Assembly: GCA_016302015.1 (NCBI GenBank) | Contig: JAEDOJ010000056.1 | Coordinates: 1 to 8,289 of the forward strand | DNA: 8,289 nt | Reading direction: 5' to 3' | From: Oscillospiraceae bacterium | GTDB lineage: Bacteria > Bacillota_A > Clostridia > Oscillospirales > Oscillospiraceae | Shown here: piece after piece, positions 1 through 6,682 of the stretch | How the letters are laid out: each line of letters starts with the position of its first letter | Position numbering within the stretch: position 1 is the stretch's first letter | The notes under the pieces: model-generated | The model's database searches: none | Seen by the model: only the letters and a program-made list of their open reading frames with translations | Told to the model about the DNA's origin: nothing | Position numbers and translations under genes: made by a program

Positions 1-54
1 TCTCCCTCCGTCAAAACCTTCGGTTTTGCCACCTCCCTCATCAGAGGGAGGCAG
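1..54 (+). repeat. Bipartite hairpin repeat, copy A1
   Basis: Two consecutive hairpins are visible. Stem 1 is CAAAACC (12-18) with GGTTTTG (22-28) and loop TTC. Stem 2 is CCTCCCTC (32-39) with GAGGGAGG (44-51) and loop ATCA. The whole unit is repeated in inverted orientation at 8134-8187 with a single mismatch, in the loop of stem 2. The same architecture with different stem sequences occurs at 130-178 and 8241-8289. No coding potential is evident. It resembles the short dispersed intergenic hairpin repeats (REP/MITE-like) seen in gut Clostridia; the family name and function are unknown to me. The copy may begin left of the window edge. Confidence 0.85.
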
Positions 55-100
55 AGCTGCGGCAAAAATGCGAGGCTTCTTCCCCAGAGGGAGGCAGGGG
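55..100 (+). repeat. Degenerate extension of repeat A1
   Basis: This stretch continues A1 and can be aligned by eye, with several substitutions and small indels, to the inverted copy of 8085-8133. Both share a GC(A)AAAAT core and end in CAGAGGGAGGCAG. It looks like a decayed second repeat unit next to A1: the GAGGGAGG half of stem 2 is intact while the partner strand (CTTCTTCCCC) has drifted. With A1 it makes a composite of about 100 bp. Confidence 0.55.
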
Positions 101-129
101 TGCGCCGCAAAGCAAAGACACCTTACAAT

Positions 130-178
130 CCCTCAGTCACGGCGAAAGCCGTGCCAGCTCCCTTTGCACAAGGGAGCC
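130..178 (+). repeat. Bipartite hairpin repeat, copy B
   Basis: It has the same plan as A1: a CCCTCAGT lead-in, stem 1 CACGGC (138-143) with GCCGTG (148-153) and loop GAAA, then stem 2 GCTCCCTT (157-164) with AAGGGAGC (170-177) and loop TGCAC. Stem sequences differ from the other copies on both arms, so pairing is kept while the sequence changes. A further small hairpin, AAACC-GGAA-GGTTT (182-195), follows immediately. Confidence 0.8.
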
Positions 179-235
179 TTTAAACCGGAAGGTTTGCACC
201 AGCCATGGCAGACCGTCTATCTGTATCCCATAGGC

Positions 236-270
236 AACGGCTCCCCCGGTGATTCGGGGGAGCCGTTTTT
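236..270 (+). terminator. Strong hairpin with T tract beside the SLH gene
   Basis: A 12-bp stem formed by AACGGCTCCCCC (236-247) and GGGGGAGCCGTT (256-267), with loop GGTGATTC, is followed by a run of T (266-270). In the rightward direction this is a textbook intrinsic terminator, which would stop transcripts arriving from the left before they run antisense into the SLH gene. It also lies 7 bp beyond the SLH gene stop codon. The leftward transcript would form the same stem, but only two U residues follow it, so leftward termination is plausible but not canonical. Confidence 0.75.
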
Positions 271-277
271 ATATCAT

Positions 278-2809
278 TCAGGGATTGAAAATCGGTGCCA
301 GAATTGCGTCATTATTGTCTGTCGGGTTGCCGTCCCAGTTTAAGCCGGTCAGGCTCGACAGGGGATACATCTGCAGCGGCTCCAGGGGATCATGGCCTCC
401 CACGATTCCTTCATACAGAAGCACACTGTTCAGCTTGCTGTCCTCCATATAGACATGGGTCAGAGATTCATACCCCATTTGCTGATACTGAATCAACAGT
501 CCCCTGTGTCCCGTCCAGCCGCAGAGGACGGTATGCCCGCCTGTAAGGTTCGTGATATAGTATAATCCCATATAAGGATCGAAGGAATAGATATCAATCT
601 CCATATCCGCTTCGCTGGTTCCCTTACAGATGAACAGCTCAGGGATGCCGTCGTTCCCCACATCATATAGCGCGTATTCTGCAGTCATTTCAGAGCCCAG
701 ACTATCCTTCAGGCTCTTCAGGGCTTCGCCGTACTCCTTTTTCCAGCCCTTCCCAAAGTCCTCCAGATAGCAGTACAGAATCTTTGCCACCTGACAGCGG
801 GTTGCGTTCTCCTGCGGGGCGATCATGCCGTCGGAACCGTTGATGATTTTTGCGCCGATGGCCCACGCCATGGCGTCTCTGGCATAGCCGCTGACCGAAT
901 TTCCGTCGGGATAGTCGGAAAGATTCCCCAAGGCCAGCCCTCCGCCGTTATAGCGGTAGAGAATGGTGACAATCTGCTCTCTGGTGATCTTGTCATCCGG
1001 GGCGAAGGAGGTTTTGGATACGCCGTTGACGATATTCTGATCATACGCCCAGGTGACCGCATTGGAATACCACAGGTTGGCGGGCACATCCGTGAAGGGA
1101 TGGGAAAGACCCTCAACGCTGGGATTGCCGGAGATCCGGTAGAGGATGGTCACCAGCATGGCGCGGGTCAGGGCCCCTTCGGGATCAAACTTATGGCTTC
1201 CCACACCATTCATCATGCCGGTGCTCAGGGCGTAGTCCACGTAGGGATGATACCAATAGGTGCGGTGCACATCGGTGAAGTCCGCGCTGGGGCAGGATTC
1301 GGGGGTGCTTTGGTTGGGAGGAATGACCTCCTTCATCGTTGCGCCGCAGGTCAAGCAGGTGTAGACATACTCGCCTGGGGTGCTCTCCGTGGAGGGGATG
1401 GAGACATAGCCGCCGTCAAAGCTGTGGCCTGTGGCGGGAATGGGCTTAGAGGAAACCATCATGCCGCAGACAGAGCAGATCTCCGATATGGTGCCGGGGA
1501 CTTCGCACATCGCGTCAACCACATACTCATAGGTGGTGGTGTGGGCACAGCCGGAGGGCAGCGTCCAGTCGGAATAGACCGTCTGGAGGTTATCCACATT
1601 GCCCTTGCCGGGATAATAGTCCGAGGCAGAGACCACAATGGGGAAGGCGCAGTAGGTTGACCGTGCCTGAGAAATGGTATAGGCGGTGTCTTCGTCGTAA
1701 TACCAGCCATAGTAGTCGTAGAGCTTGGGGGACAGATCCCAGGAACCGCCGTACTCCTTCATAAAGGCAATGGAATTGCCCACGTCATAACCCTGACGGA
1801 TGAAGGACCAGAAGGTCTGCTCCCAGAGATAGTCGTTGGCAAAGGTGACGGCCTGAGAATAGCCGTAGGTCACGCCTACGCCCTTTTTCATCAGGGGCTT
1901 TTCCAGACCCTCCGTGGCCATGCCCAGACAGGTCGCCATCCAGACCAGATTGTTGGGTGCGGACTTGGTCATATGGTTGGCAATGACCGTGCCGTCCACA
2001 TAGTAGAACTGCATGCCGATGCTGTTGACGCCGCCGTAGAAGGCATGGTAATAATTGCCGTAGGTGCCGGTGGCCATGCCCTGATCCTTGGCGGTCAGAC
2101 CCGCGCCGGTCTGGAGCAGGATGTAGGAGGTGTTGGCTCTGGAGGTGCAGTCCAGAGCATTATAGGGATTGTAATAGTCCGTGTCTCCGTGGGAATCGAA
2201 GACCACCACGGCAGAATTCTGCACCGCCTTGGCAATGTTGGAGATGGACGCGTTGCTGCCGGTGTAGAGGGTGTAGGAGCCGCCGGTATAGCCGGCAATT
2301 CTGGCGCCTTCCTCCTGATACTGGTCGGTGAAGCTGTCGTCCAGACCGTAGTAGGGCTGGAACACGGCCACATTGGAGGCGGTGGGGCTGTTTTTCGTGG
2401 CGAAGGAGACGGTTTCCTCCCGATCAAGGGCAGTATCCGTCCGGGGCGCTTTGGCCTGACGGGTCTGGGCTCTCATTCTGGGGGAATAGCCGCAGACCAC
2501 GCCCTCGGTGGTTTCCCAGGTGAGGAACGCGCCGTTCCGGTTCAGGGAGTCCTCCACATAGGTGTCCGAGGCCTCCACCGCGGCGGCGACCTTCTCCACA
2601 ATGGCGGCGTAATCCTGTTCCGTGGCGTCGGCGCCTCGCTTGGCGAGAACCTCTTTGTCCTCAAGGGCGACAATGTCATCCCACACATCCTCGGTGACGG
2701 CGTCATAGGCTTCCTGGGGAATGACCTGGTTGGCAGGCTCCTTCTCCGCAAACACAGAGGGCAGGGGAAGGAGGGTCAGAACTAACAGTAATGCGATCAA
2801 TCGTTTCAT
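278..2809 (-). CDS. Secreted SLH-anchored protein with clan CD-like cysteine peptidase domain
   Basis: 843 residues. Residues 1-21 form a signal peptide (MKR, hydrophobic core, likely cleavage after VFA). An acidic N-terminal region (22-105) and a basic linker (108-130; R111, R113, R117, K120, R123, R130) precede a domain at about 145-400. That domain shows the clan CD pattern: a hydrophobic strand ending in DSHGD (His207), a hydrophobic strand ending in ATCLG (Cys294), then a GVGVTYGYSQAV...FW.FI.QGYDVGNSI stretch (310-347) like the strand-helix that follows the Cys in CHAT/gingipain folds. Residues 421-490 hold Cys-rich modules (CSVCG, IPATGH, CLTCG). Three SLH repeats (about 508-560, 570-620, 629-682) should bind secondary cell-wall polymer. 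The C-terminus has a D-V-G-N-D-G-I-P-E-L module (716-725). The start ATG has AGAGAGG 7 bp upstream. It is 27 bp downstream of the membrane-protein gene, possibly co-transcribed. SLH anchoring is secure; peptidase activity is inferred from motifs only, and substrate is unknown. Confidence 0.85.
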   Translation of the reverse strand: MKRLIALLLVLTLLPLPSVFAEKEPANQVIPQEAYDAVTEDVWDDIVALEDKEVLAKRGADATEQDYAAIVEKVAAAVEASDTYVEDSLNRNGAFLTWETTEGVVCGYSPRMRAQTRQAKAPRTDTALDREETVSFATKNSPTASNVAVFQPYYGLDDSFTDQYQEEGARIAGYTGGSYTLYTGSNASISNIAKAVQNSAVVVFDSHGDTDYYNPYNALDCTSRANTSYILLQTGAGLTAKDQGMATGTYGNYYHAFYGGVNSIGMQFYYVDGTVIANHMTKSAPNNLVWMATCLGMATEGLEKPLMKKGVGVTYGYSQAVTFANDYLWEQTFWSFIRQGYDVGNSIAFMKEYGGSWDLSPKLYDYYGWYYDEDTAYTISQARSTYCAFPIVVSASDYYPGKGNVDNLQTVYSDWTLPSGCAHTTTYEYVVDAMCEVPGTISEICSVCGMMVSSKPIPATGHSFDGGYVSIPSTESTPGEYVYTCLTCGATMKEVIPPNQSTPESCPSADFTDVHRTYWYHPYVDYALSTGMMNGVGSHKFDPEGALTRAMLVTILYRISGNPSVEGLSHPFTDVPANLWYSNAVTWAYDQNIVNGVSKTSFAPDDKITREQIVTILYRYNGGGLALGNLSDYPDGNSVSGYARDAMAWAIGAKIINGSDGMIAPQENATRCQVAKILYCYLEDFGKGWKKEYGEALKSLKDSLGSEMTAEYALYDVGNDGIPELFICKGTSEADMEIDIYSFDPYMGLYYITNLTGGHTVLCGWTGHRGLLIQYQQMGYESLTHVYMEDSKLNSVLLYEGIVGGHDPLEPLQMYPLSSLTGLNWDGNPTDNNDAILAPIFNP

Positions 2810-2836
2810 TTTGGTTCCTCTCTTTCTTGGGGGGGA

Positions 2837-3373
2837 CTAAAGTTTCAGTTTTGGTCGTAGACGGACGTGGTAGAATATTTCAAGACGGTCAATGAGCATG
2901 TCATAAACCACAAAGGAGAGATTTGCCAGCACCAGGCAGGCAAGGAGGAAATACCGTTCCATTTCGGCAAAGTCACCCCGGACGCTGTCCAGCCGGAAGA
3001 CAAAGAGCATGAGGGAGTAGGCGGACATCACGGCGGCATTGAGAAACACCACCTTGACCGCCCATTTCAGCGTCTTACCGGGCAGACGGCCGATGAGCTT
3101 TTTCAGCACAGGGTAATAGCCGAGGAAAACGAAGAGGATTGCGGCCTCCTTATCCGGCGCCAGCAGGAGTCCCAGAATGGAGACGGCCAGATACCAGATC
3201 AGACCCCACTTCCAGCCGGTTTCCGAATAGACGGGGATCAGCACCAGCGAGGCCAGCACCGGGCAGGCAATGACGGCAAAGGGAAGGACGCCTCCCAGGA
3301 ACAGCAGAGCCACCGCCAGCGCCGCCAGTATGCCGCAAAGGGCAACCAGCGAGGCTTTAGATTTTCGTTTCAT
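2837..3373 (-). CDS. Small multi-pass membrane protein
   Basis: 178 residues from the ATG at 3373, with about five to six hydrophobic segments (roughly residues 8-27, 28-48, 53-70, 75-90, 100-121 and 138-158) and a basic C-terminal tail (RLRPKLKL). Size and topology resemble an ECF-transporter substrate-binding subunit, but I see no diagnostic motif, so the function is unassigned. The protein is probably in the cytoplasmic membrane. It overlaps the end of pncB by 17 bp, which suggests translational coupling, and is followed after 27 bp by the SLH gene. A GTG 9 bp further upstream (3380-3382) is in frame, but it lies inside the sequence GGCGGTG that best serves as Shine-Dalgarno for the ATG, so I prefer the ATG. 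A role in niacin or nicotinate uptake would fit the neighbour but is only a guess from context. Confidence 0.75.
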   Translation of the reverse strand: MKRKSKASLVALCGILAALAVALLFLGGVLPFAVIACPVLASLVLIPVYSETGWKWGLIWYLAVSILGLLLAPDKEAAILFVFLGYYPVLKKLIGRLPGKTLKWAVKVVFLNAAVMSAYSLMLFVFRLDSVRGDFAEMERYFLLACLVLANLSFVVYDMLIDRLEIFYHVRLRPKLKL

Positions 3374-4832
3374 GGCTTGCACCGCCGGAATTGTTCTTCA
3401 GCAGGTCGTATTTGATGTTCCACAGCTTCTTGGACAGGTCCACATAGTAGGTGTGAGGATTGTCGAACCGCTTCACCTCGTCCCACAGGGTGTCCACCTG
3501 CTCCCTGCAGTAGTCCCGGATCTCCGTCAGGGTGGGCAGCTTGTAAACCAGCTCGCCGTTCCGGAAAATGGGCACCTGCAGCTCCTTGGCGGTGAAATTA
3601 TGTACCAGCTTCTGCTTCCAGGTGGCCTCCGGGTCAAATATCAGCAGCTCGCCGCTGTCGTCCACCGCCTCGTCGTGGACGCAGAGGTAGTCGGCAATGG
3701 CCTTGCCGGTGTCGTTGCCGTAGAAGCGGTAGAGCTTCTTGAAGTGGGGATTGGTGATCTTGCCCACATTCTCGGAAATCTTGATTTTCGGAAGAATCTC
3801 TCCCTCCCCGTTCTCCACAGCCACCAGCTTGTAAACCCCGCCGAACACCGGCTCGCTTCTGGCGGTGATCAGCCGCTCGCCCACGCCGAACATATCGATC
3901 TTCGCCCCCTGACGGAGCAAATCCTGAATGATATACTCATCCAGAGAGTTGGACACGGAGATTTCGCACTCCGTCCAGCCCGCCTCGTCCAGCATGACTC
4001 TGGCCTTCTGGGTCAGGTACGCCATGTCGCCGGAGTCCAGACGGATGCCGCACTTCTTGATGCCCAGAGGCTTCAGCACCTCATTAAAGGCGCGGATGGC
4101 GTTGGGAATGCCGCTCTTCAGAGAGTTGTAGGTGTCCACCAGCAGGGTGGCGTTGGTGGGATACAGCTCGCAGTAGGTCTTGAAGGCCTCATACTCCGTA
4201 TCGAACATCTGCACCCAGGAATGCGCCATGGTTCCCCCGGCGGGAACCCCGTAGAGCTGGTCGGAAATGGTGCAGGCCGTACCGGCGCACCCGCCGATAA
4301 AGGCGGCTCTGGCACCCAGAATCGCACCCTGTGCGCCCTGTGCCCGGCGGGAACCGAATTCCAGAACTCTCCGTCCCTCCGCCGCGCGAACCACACGGTT
4401 GGCCTTGGTGGCGATCAGGCTCTGGTGGTTCAGGATCAGGAGAATGTAGGTCTCCACCAGCTGCGCCTGAATGGCAGGCGCCCGAACCGTGAGCATCGGC
4501 TCTCTGGGGAAGATGGGCGTGCCCTCCGGGACGGCGAAAATATCGCCGGTGAAGCGAAAGTTTGCCAGATAGGTGAGGAAATCCTCGTTAAACAGCTTGC
4601 GCCTGCGCAGGTAGGCGATGTCCTCCTGGGAGAAGTGCAGATCCCTGATGTACTCCACCACCTGTTCCAAACCGGCGGCAATGGCGAAGCCGCCCTGATC
4701 GGGAACGTTGCGGAAGAACACATCAAAATAACAGATTCTGTCCTTCATACCGTTGCGGAAATAGCCGTTGCTCATGGTCAGCTCGTAGAAATCGCAGAGC
4801 ATGGTCATATTGAGCTTATCGTAGGTATTCAC
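3357..4832 (-). CDS. pncB: Nicotinate phosphoribosyltransferase
   Basis: 491 residues, full length for the longer Firmicute/eukaryote-like form of the family. The enzyme joins nicotinate and PRPP with ATP hydrolysis to give nicotinate mononucleotide (EC 6.3.4.21), the entry step of the Preiss-Handler NAD salvage route, in the cytosol. Visible motifs are the N-terminal MLCDFYELTM (11-20) with YFDVFFRNVP (35-44), LEFGSRRAQG (157-166), GTMAHSWVQMF (200-210) with His204 as the expected phosphorylated His, GIRLDSGDMAYL (262-273), and FGVGERLITA (315-324). The start is GTG with AGAGGTG 5 nt upstream. A sigma-70-type promoter lies just upstream and gives a leader of only about 25 nt. It is the first gene of the leftward cluster and overlaps the next gene. 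Divergent from an operon containing an NAD-consuming sirtuin. Confidence 0.95.
   Translation of the reverse strand: MNTYDKLNMTMLCDFYELTMSNGYFRNGMKDRICYFDVFFRNVPDQGGFAIAAGLEQVVEYIRDLHFSQEDIAYLRRRKLFNEDFLTYLANFRFTGDIFAVPEGTPIFPREPMLTVRAPAIQAQLVETYILLILNHQSLIATKANRVVRAAEGRRVLEFGSRRAQGAQGAILGARAAFIGGCAGTACTISDQLYGVPAGGTMAHSWVQMFDTEYEAFKTYCELYPTNATLLVDTYNSLKSGIPNAIRAFNEVLKPLGIKKCGIRLDSGDMAYLTQKARVMLDEAGWTECEISVSNSLDEYIIQDLLRQGAKIDMFGVGERLITARSEPVFGGVYKLVAVENGEGEILPKIKISENVGKITNPHFKKLYRFYGNDTGKAIADYLCVHDEAVDDSGELLIFDPEATWKQKLVHNFTAKELQVPIFRNGELVYKLPTLTEIRDYCREQVDTLWDEVKRFDNPHTYYVDLSKKLWNIKYDLLKNNSGGASHETKI
3380..3386 (-). promoter_or_regulatory. Ribosome binding site that sets the membrane-protein start
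   Basis: On the minus strand GGCGGTG lies 6 nt before the ATG at 3373 and matches AGGAGGTG closely. It sits inside the last codons of pncB. The competing in-frame GTG is part of this motif and has no better site of its own. Confidence 0.5.
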
Positions 4833-4847
4833 GGAAGCACCTCTTTC

Positions 4848-4898
4848 AATCTTGTTATCTCTATTATATTCCTGTCAAATAGAAAAGGCAACAAGATT
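4848..4898. promoter_or_regulatory. 9-bp inverted repeat bracketing the pncB promoter (candidate operator)
   Basis: AATCTTGTT (4848-4856) and AACAAGATT (4890-4898) are perfect inverted copies, with centres 42 bp apart, about four helical turns. The right arm overlaps the upstream edge of the pncB -35 element and the left arm covers the expected transcription start. This geometry suits a dimeric or looping repressor. No regulator is encoded in the window, and a chance match in this AT-rich gap cannot be excluded. Confidence 0.4.
4863..4891 (-). promoter_or_regulatory. pncB promoter
   Basis: On the minus strand a -35 element TTGCCT (4886-4891) and a perfect -10 element TATAAT (4863-4868) are separated by exactly 17 bp. 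The expected start of transcription is near 4856, about 24 nt before the GTG start codon. Confidence 0.7.
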
Positions 4899-4902
4899 TT
4901 CA

Positions 4903-4931
4903 TTGACCAACAGAAAAACCTTTGGTATGAT
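4903..4931 (+). promoter_or_regulatory. Promoter of the thioesterase-rimM-trmD-sirtuin-trmO operon
   Basis: A -35 element TTGACC (4903-4908) and a -10 element TATGAT (4926-4931) have a 17-bp spacer. The expected start is near 4938, giving a leader of about 80 nt. The -35 boxes of this promoter and the pncB promoter are only 11 bp apart, so the two polymerase footprints must overlap. I see no riboswitch or leader peptide in the leader. Confidence 0.7.
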
Positions 4932-5020
4932 AATATTAGGAATCTTTGAACAAATCAGCTTCGACGCTCAACGGATTTATTCAGAGCTTCCTTAGTAATA
5001 TATGAACAGGAGGAAACAGC

Positions 5021-5407
5021 ATGGAATTGACAGTTGGAAGGAAGGGCACGGCCACGGCTCTGGTGGAAAAAGAGGATACGGCCAGAGAGGTCGGCTCCGG
5101 GGATCTGCTGGTTTACGCAACGCCCTGCATGGCGGCGCTGATGGAGGGAGCGGCCTGCGAGGCCATCGCGGCCTGTCTGAAGGAGGGCGAAAGCTCCGTG
5201 GGCACCATGCTGAATCTTCAGCACACCTCTGCCACTCCCGTAGGCATGGAGGTTCGGGCGGAGGCGGAGCTTACCGCTGTGGAGGGTCGGAAGCTCACCT
5301 TCCAAATCACCGCCTATGACGAAGCCGGAGAAATCGGCAAAGCCACCCATGAACGGGTGATCATCAAGGCGGAGCGTTTTTTGGAAAAGACCTACGACAA
5401 GCTATAA
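5021..5407 (+). CDS. FlK-like hotdog-fold acyl-CoA thioesterase
   Basis: 128 residues, typical length for a single hotdog-fold thioesterase of the fluoroacetyl-CoA thioesterase (FlK) type. FlK uses Thr42, Glu50 and His76; here Thr34 (VYATP), Glu42 (LMEGAA) and His68 (LQHTSATPVG) have exactly the same spacing (8 and 26), which strongly supports the family and an intact active site. The general role is hydrolysis of a small acyl-CoA in the cytosol. The natural substrate in Clostridia is not known to me, and fluoroacetyl-CoA need not be it. The start ATG has a perfect AGGAGG (5008-5013) 7 nt upstream, the strongest in the window. It is the first gene of the operon, 10 bp before rimM. Why a thioesterase leads an operon for RNA modification is not obvious. 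Confidence 0.88.
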   Translation: MELTVGRKGTATALVEKEDTAREVGSGDLLVYATPCMAALMEGAACEAIAACLKEGESSVGTMLNLQHTSATPVGMEVRAEAELTAVEGRKLTFQITAYDEAGEIGKATHERVIIKAERFLEKTYDKL

Positions 5408-5417
5408 GGAGAAGCCA

Positions 5418-5912
5418 ATGGAAACACAACTTCTGGAAACCGGCGAAATCGTCAGCACCCACGGCATTCAGGGGGAAGTAAAAATTCTCCCCTGGGCGGA
5501 CGGCCCTGACTTTCTGCTGGATTTCGATACCTTTTATCTCAAGGGCAAGCCCTACGAGGTTCTGTCCTCCAGAGTTCACAAAACCTGCGTTCTCGCCAGG
5601 CTCAAGGGCGTTGATACCCCGGAGCAGGCGGCCTTGCTTCGGAGACAGGTGGTGTCCATCGACCGCAGTCAGGTCTCCCTGCCTCAGGGGCGGGTCTTCA
5701 TTGCCGACCTGATCGGCTGCCGGGTTCTGGACGAGGAAGGCCGGGAAATCGGCAAAATTCAGGACGTGCTGACCATGCCCTCCAGCGATGTGTATGTGAT
5801 TCAGGGAGAGAAACGTTACATGATCCCTGCCGTGAAGGAATTTGTCCGGGAGATCAACGTCCGGGAGGGCTTTGTGAAGGTTCATCTGATTGAAGGAATG
5901 GCAATGGAATGA
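5418..5912 (+). CDS. rimM: Ribosome maturation factor RimM
   Basis: 164 residues, normal for the family. RimM binds ribosomal protein S19 in the 30S head and helps late 16S rRNA maturation. The N-terminal RimM domain (about 5-86) shows GEIVSTHGIQGEVK, and the C-terminal PRC-barrel (about 92-160) shows FIADLIGCRV, GREIGKIQDV and MIPAVKEFVREIN. AAGGAG (5406-5411) sits on the thioesterase stop codon, 6 nt before the ATG. The gene ends in ATGA shared with trmD, a classical coupled junction. The usual upstream partners rpsP and a KH-domain gene are missing here. Confidence 0.95.
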   Translation: METQLLETGEIVSTHGIQGEVKILPWADGPDFLLDFDTFYLKGKPYEVLSSRVHKTCVLARLKGVDTPEQAALLRRQVVSIDRSQVSLPQGRVFIADLIGCRVLDEEGREIGKIQDVLTMPSSDVYVIQGEKRYMIPAVKEFVREINVREGFVKVHLIEGMAME

Positions 5913-6682
5913 GAATCGATATTTTGACCCTGTTTCCCGATACCGTGGGAGACATGATGAACGAATCCATTCTGGGGCGGGCTCAGGAGCGGGGATATAT
6001 CCGAATTGAAGCCCACCAGATCCGGGATTACACCACCAACAAGCAGAATCAGGTGGACGACTACCCCTACGGCGGGGGTCGTGGCGCGGTCATGCAGGCA
6101 GACCCCCTGTACAACTGCTGGTGCCATGCCTGCGACGAGGCCGGCGGCCCGGTACACACCATTTTTCTGTCTCCCTGCGGCCATGTGTACAAGCAGGAGG
6201 ACGCCAAACGCCTCTCCAAATATGAAAATCTGATTCTGGTCTGCGGCCACTACGAGGGCATCGACCAGCGGTTTATTGACGAATGCGTGGACGAGGAAAT
6301 CTCCATCGGAGATTTCGTCCTCACCGGGGGAGAAATCCCCGCCATGGCCATTGCGGACTCCGTCTGCAGGCTGGTGCCCGGCGTCCTCCCCGACCCGGAG
6401 TGCTTTCAGGAGGAGAGCCATTGGGACGGTACGCTGGAATATCCTCAGTACAGCCGTCCGGCGGTGTGGCACGGGCGGCAGGTGCCTCCCATCCTGGTCA
6501 GCGGCGACCATGCAAGGGTGGCTCGGTGGCGGAGAAAGCAATCCCTCCTCCGCACCCGGGAGCGACGGCCGGATATGTACGAAAAGTTAAACCTGACATC
6601 CAGGGAAGACAAAAAAATTCTCAGGGAGATTGCAGACGATGACGAACTTGCAGCAGCTTCAGCAGTGGGTAAGGGAGAGTAA
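5909..6682 (+). CDS. trmD: tRNA (guanine-37-N1)-methyltransferase TrmD
   Basis: 257 residues. It uses S-adenosylmethionine to make m1G37 in tRNAs with G36-G37, preventing +1 frameshifting (EC 2.1.1.228). It is a homodimeric cytosolic SPOUT enzyme with a trefoil knot. The knot motifs are clear: LSPCGHV (87-93), LVCGHYEG (110-117) and ISIGDFVLTGGE (131-142). The N-terminal MRIDILTLFP and YPYGGGRGAVMQADP (53-66) are diagnostic. Around the catalytic region, ESHWDGTLEYPQYSRP (169-184) aligns by eye with the DSF...L.CPHYTRP of gamma-proteobacterial enzymes, placing Glu169 at the position of their catalytic Asp. The C-terminal helical domain is complete. Start overlaps the rimM stop; end overlaps the sirtuin by 44 bp. 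rplS, the usual downstream neighbour, is absent. Confidence 0.96.
   Translation: MRIDILTLFPDTVGDMMNESILGRAQERGYIRIEAHQIRDYTTNKQNQVDDYPYGGGRGAVMQADPLYNCWCHACDEAGGPVHTIFLSPCGHVYKQEDAKRLSKYENLILVCGHYEGIDQRFIDECVDEEISIGDFVLTGGEIPAMAIADSVCRLVPGVLPDPECFQEESHWDGTLEYPQYSRPAVWHGRQVPPILVSGDHARVARWRRKQSLLRTRERRPDMYEKLNLTSREDKKILREIADDDELAAASAVGKGE

Noticed and set aside
1..180. CRISPR array
   Set aside because: The repeats are self-complementary hairpins with different stems and irregular spacing, without uniform spacers or cas genes.
26..343. Plus-strand open frame across the left repeats
   Set aside because: It runs through hairpin repeats and the terminator, has no ribosome site, and translates to repeat-derived sequence.
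1973..2785. 270-codon plus-strand frame opposite the SLH gene
   Set aside because: The translation is Gly/Val-rich and low in complexity, with no recognisable domain; the minus strand gives a signal peptide and conserved motifs instead.
3270..4949. 559-codon open frame on the plus strand
   Set aside because: It lies antisense to pncB and the membrane gene, both of which have clear protein-level support. Its translation is His/Gly/Val-rich without motifs, as expected for the complement of a GC-rich gene.
4932..5020. Riboswitch or T-box in the leader of the rightward operon
   Set aside because: The leader is about 80 nt with no strong stem, no T-box motif and no terminator-antiterminator pair.
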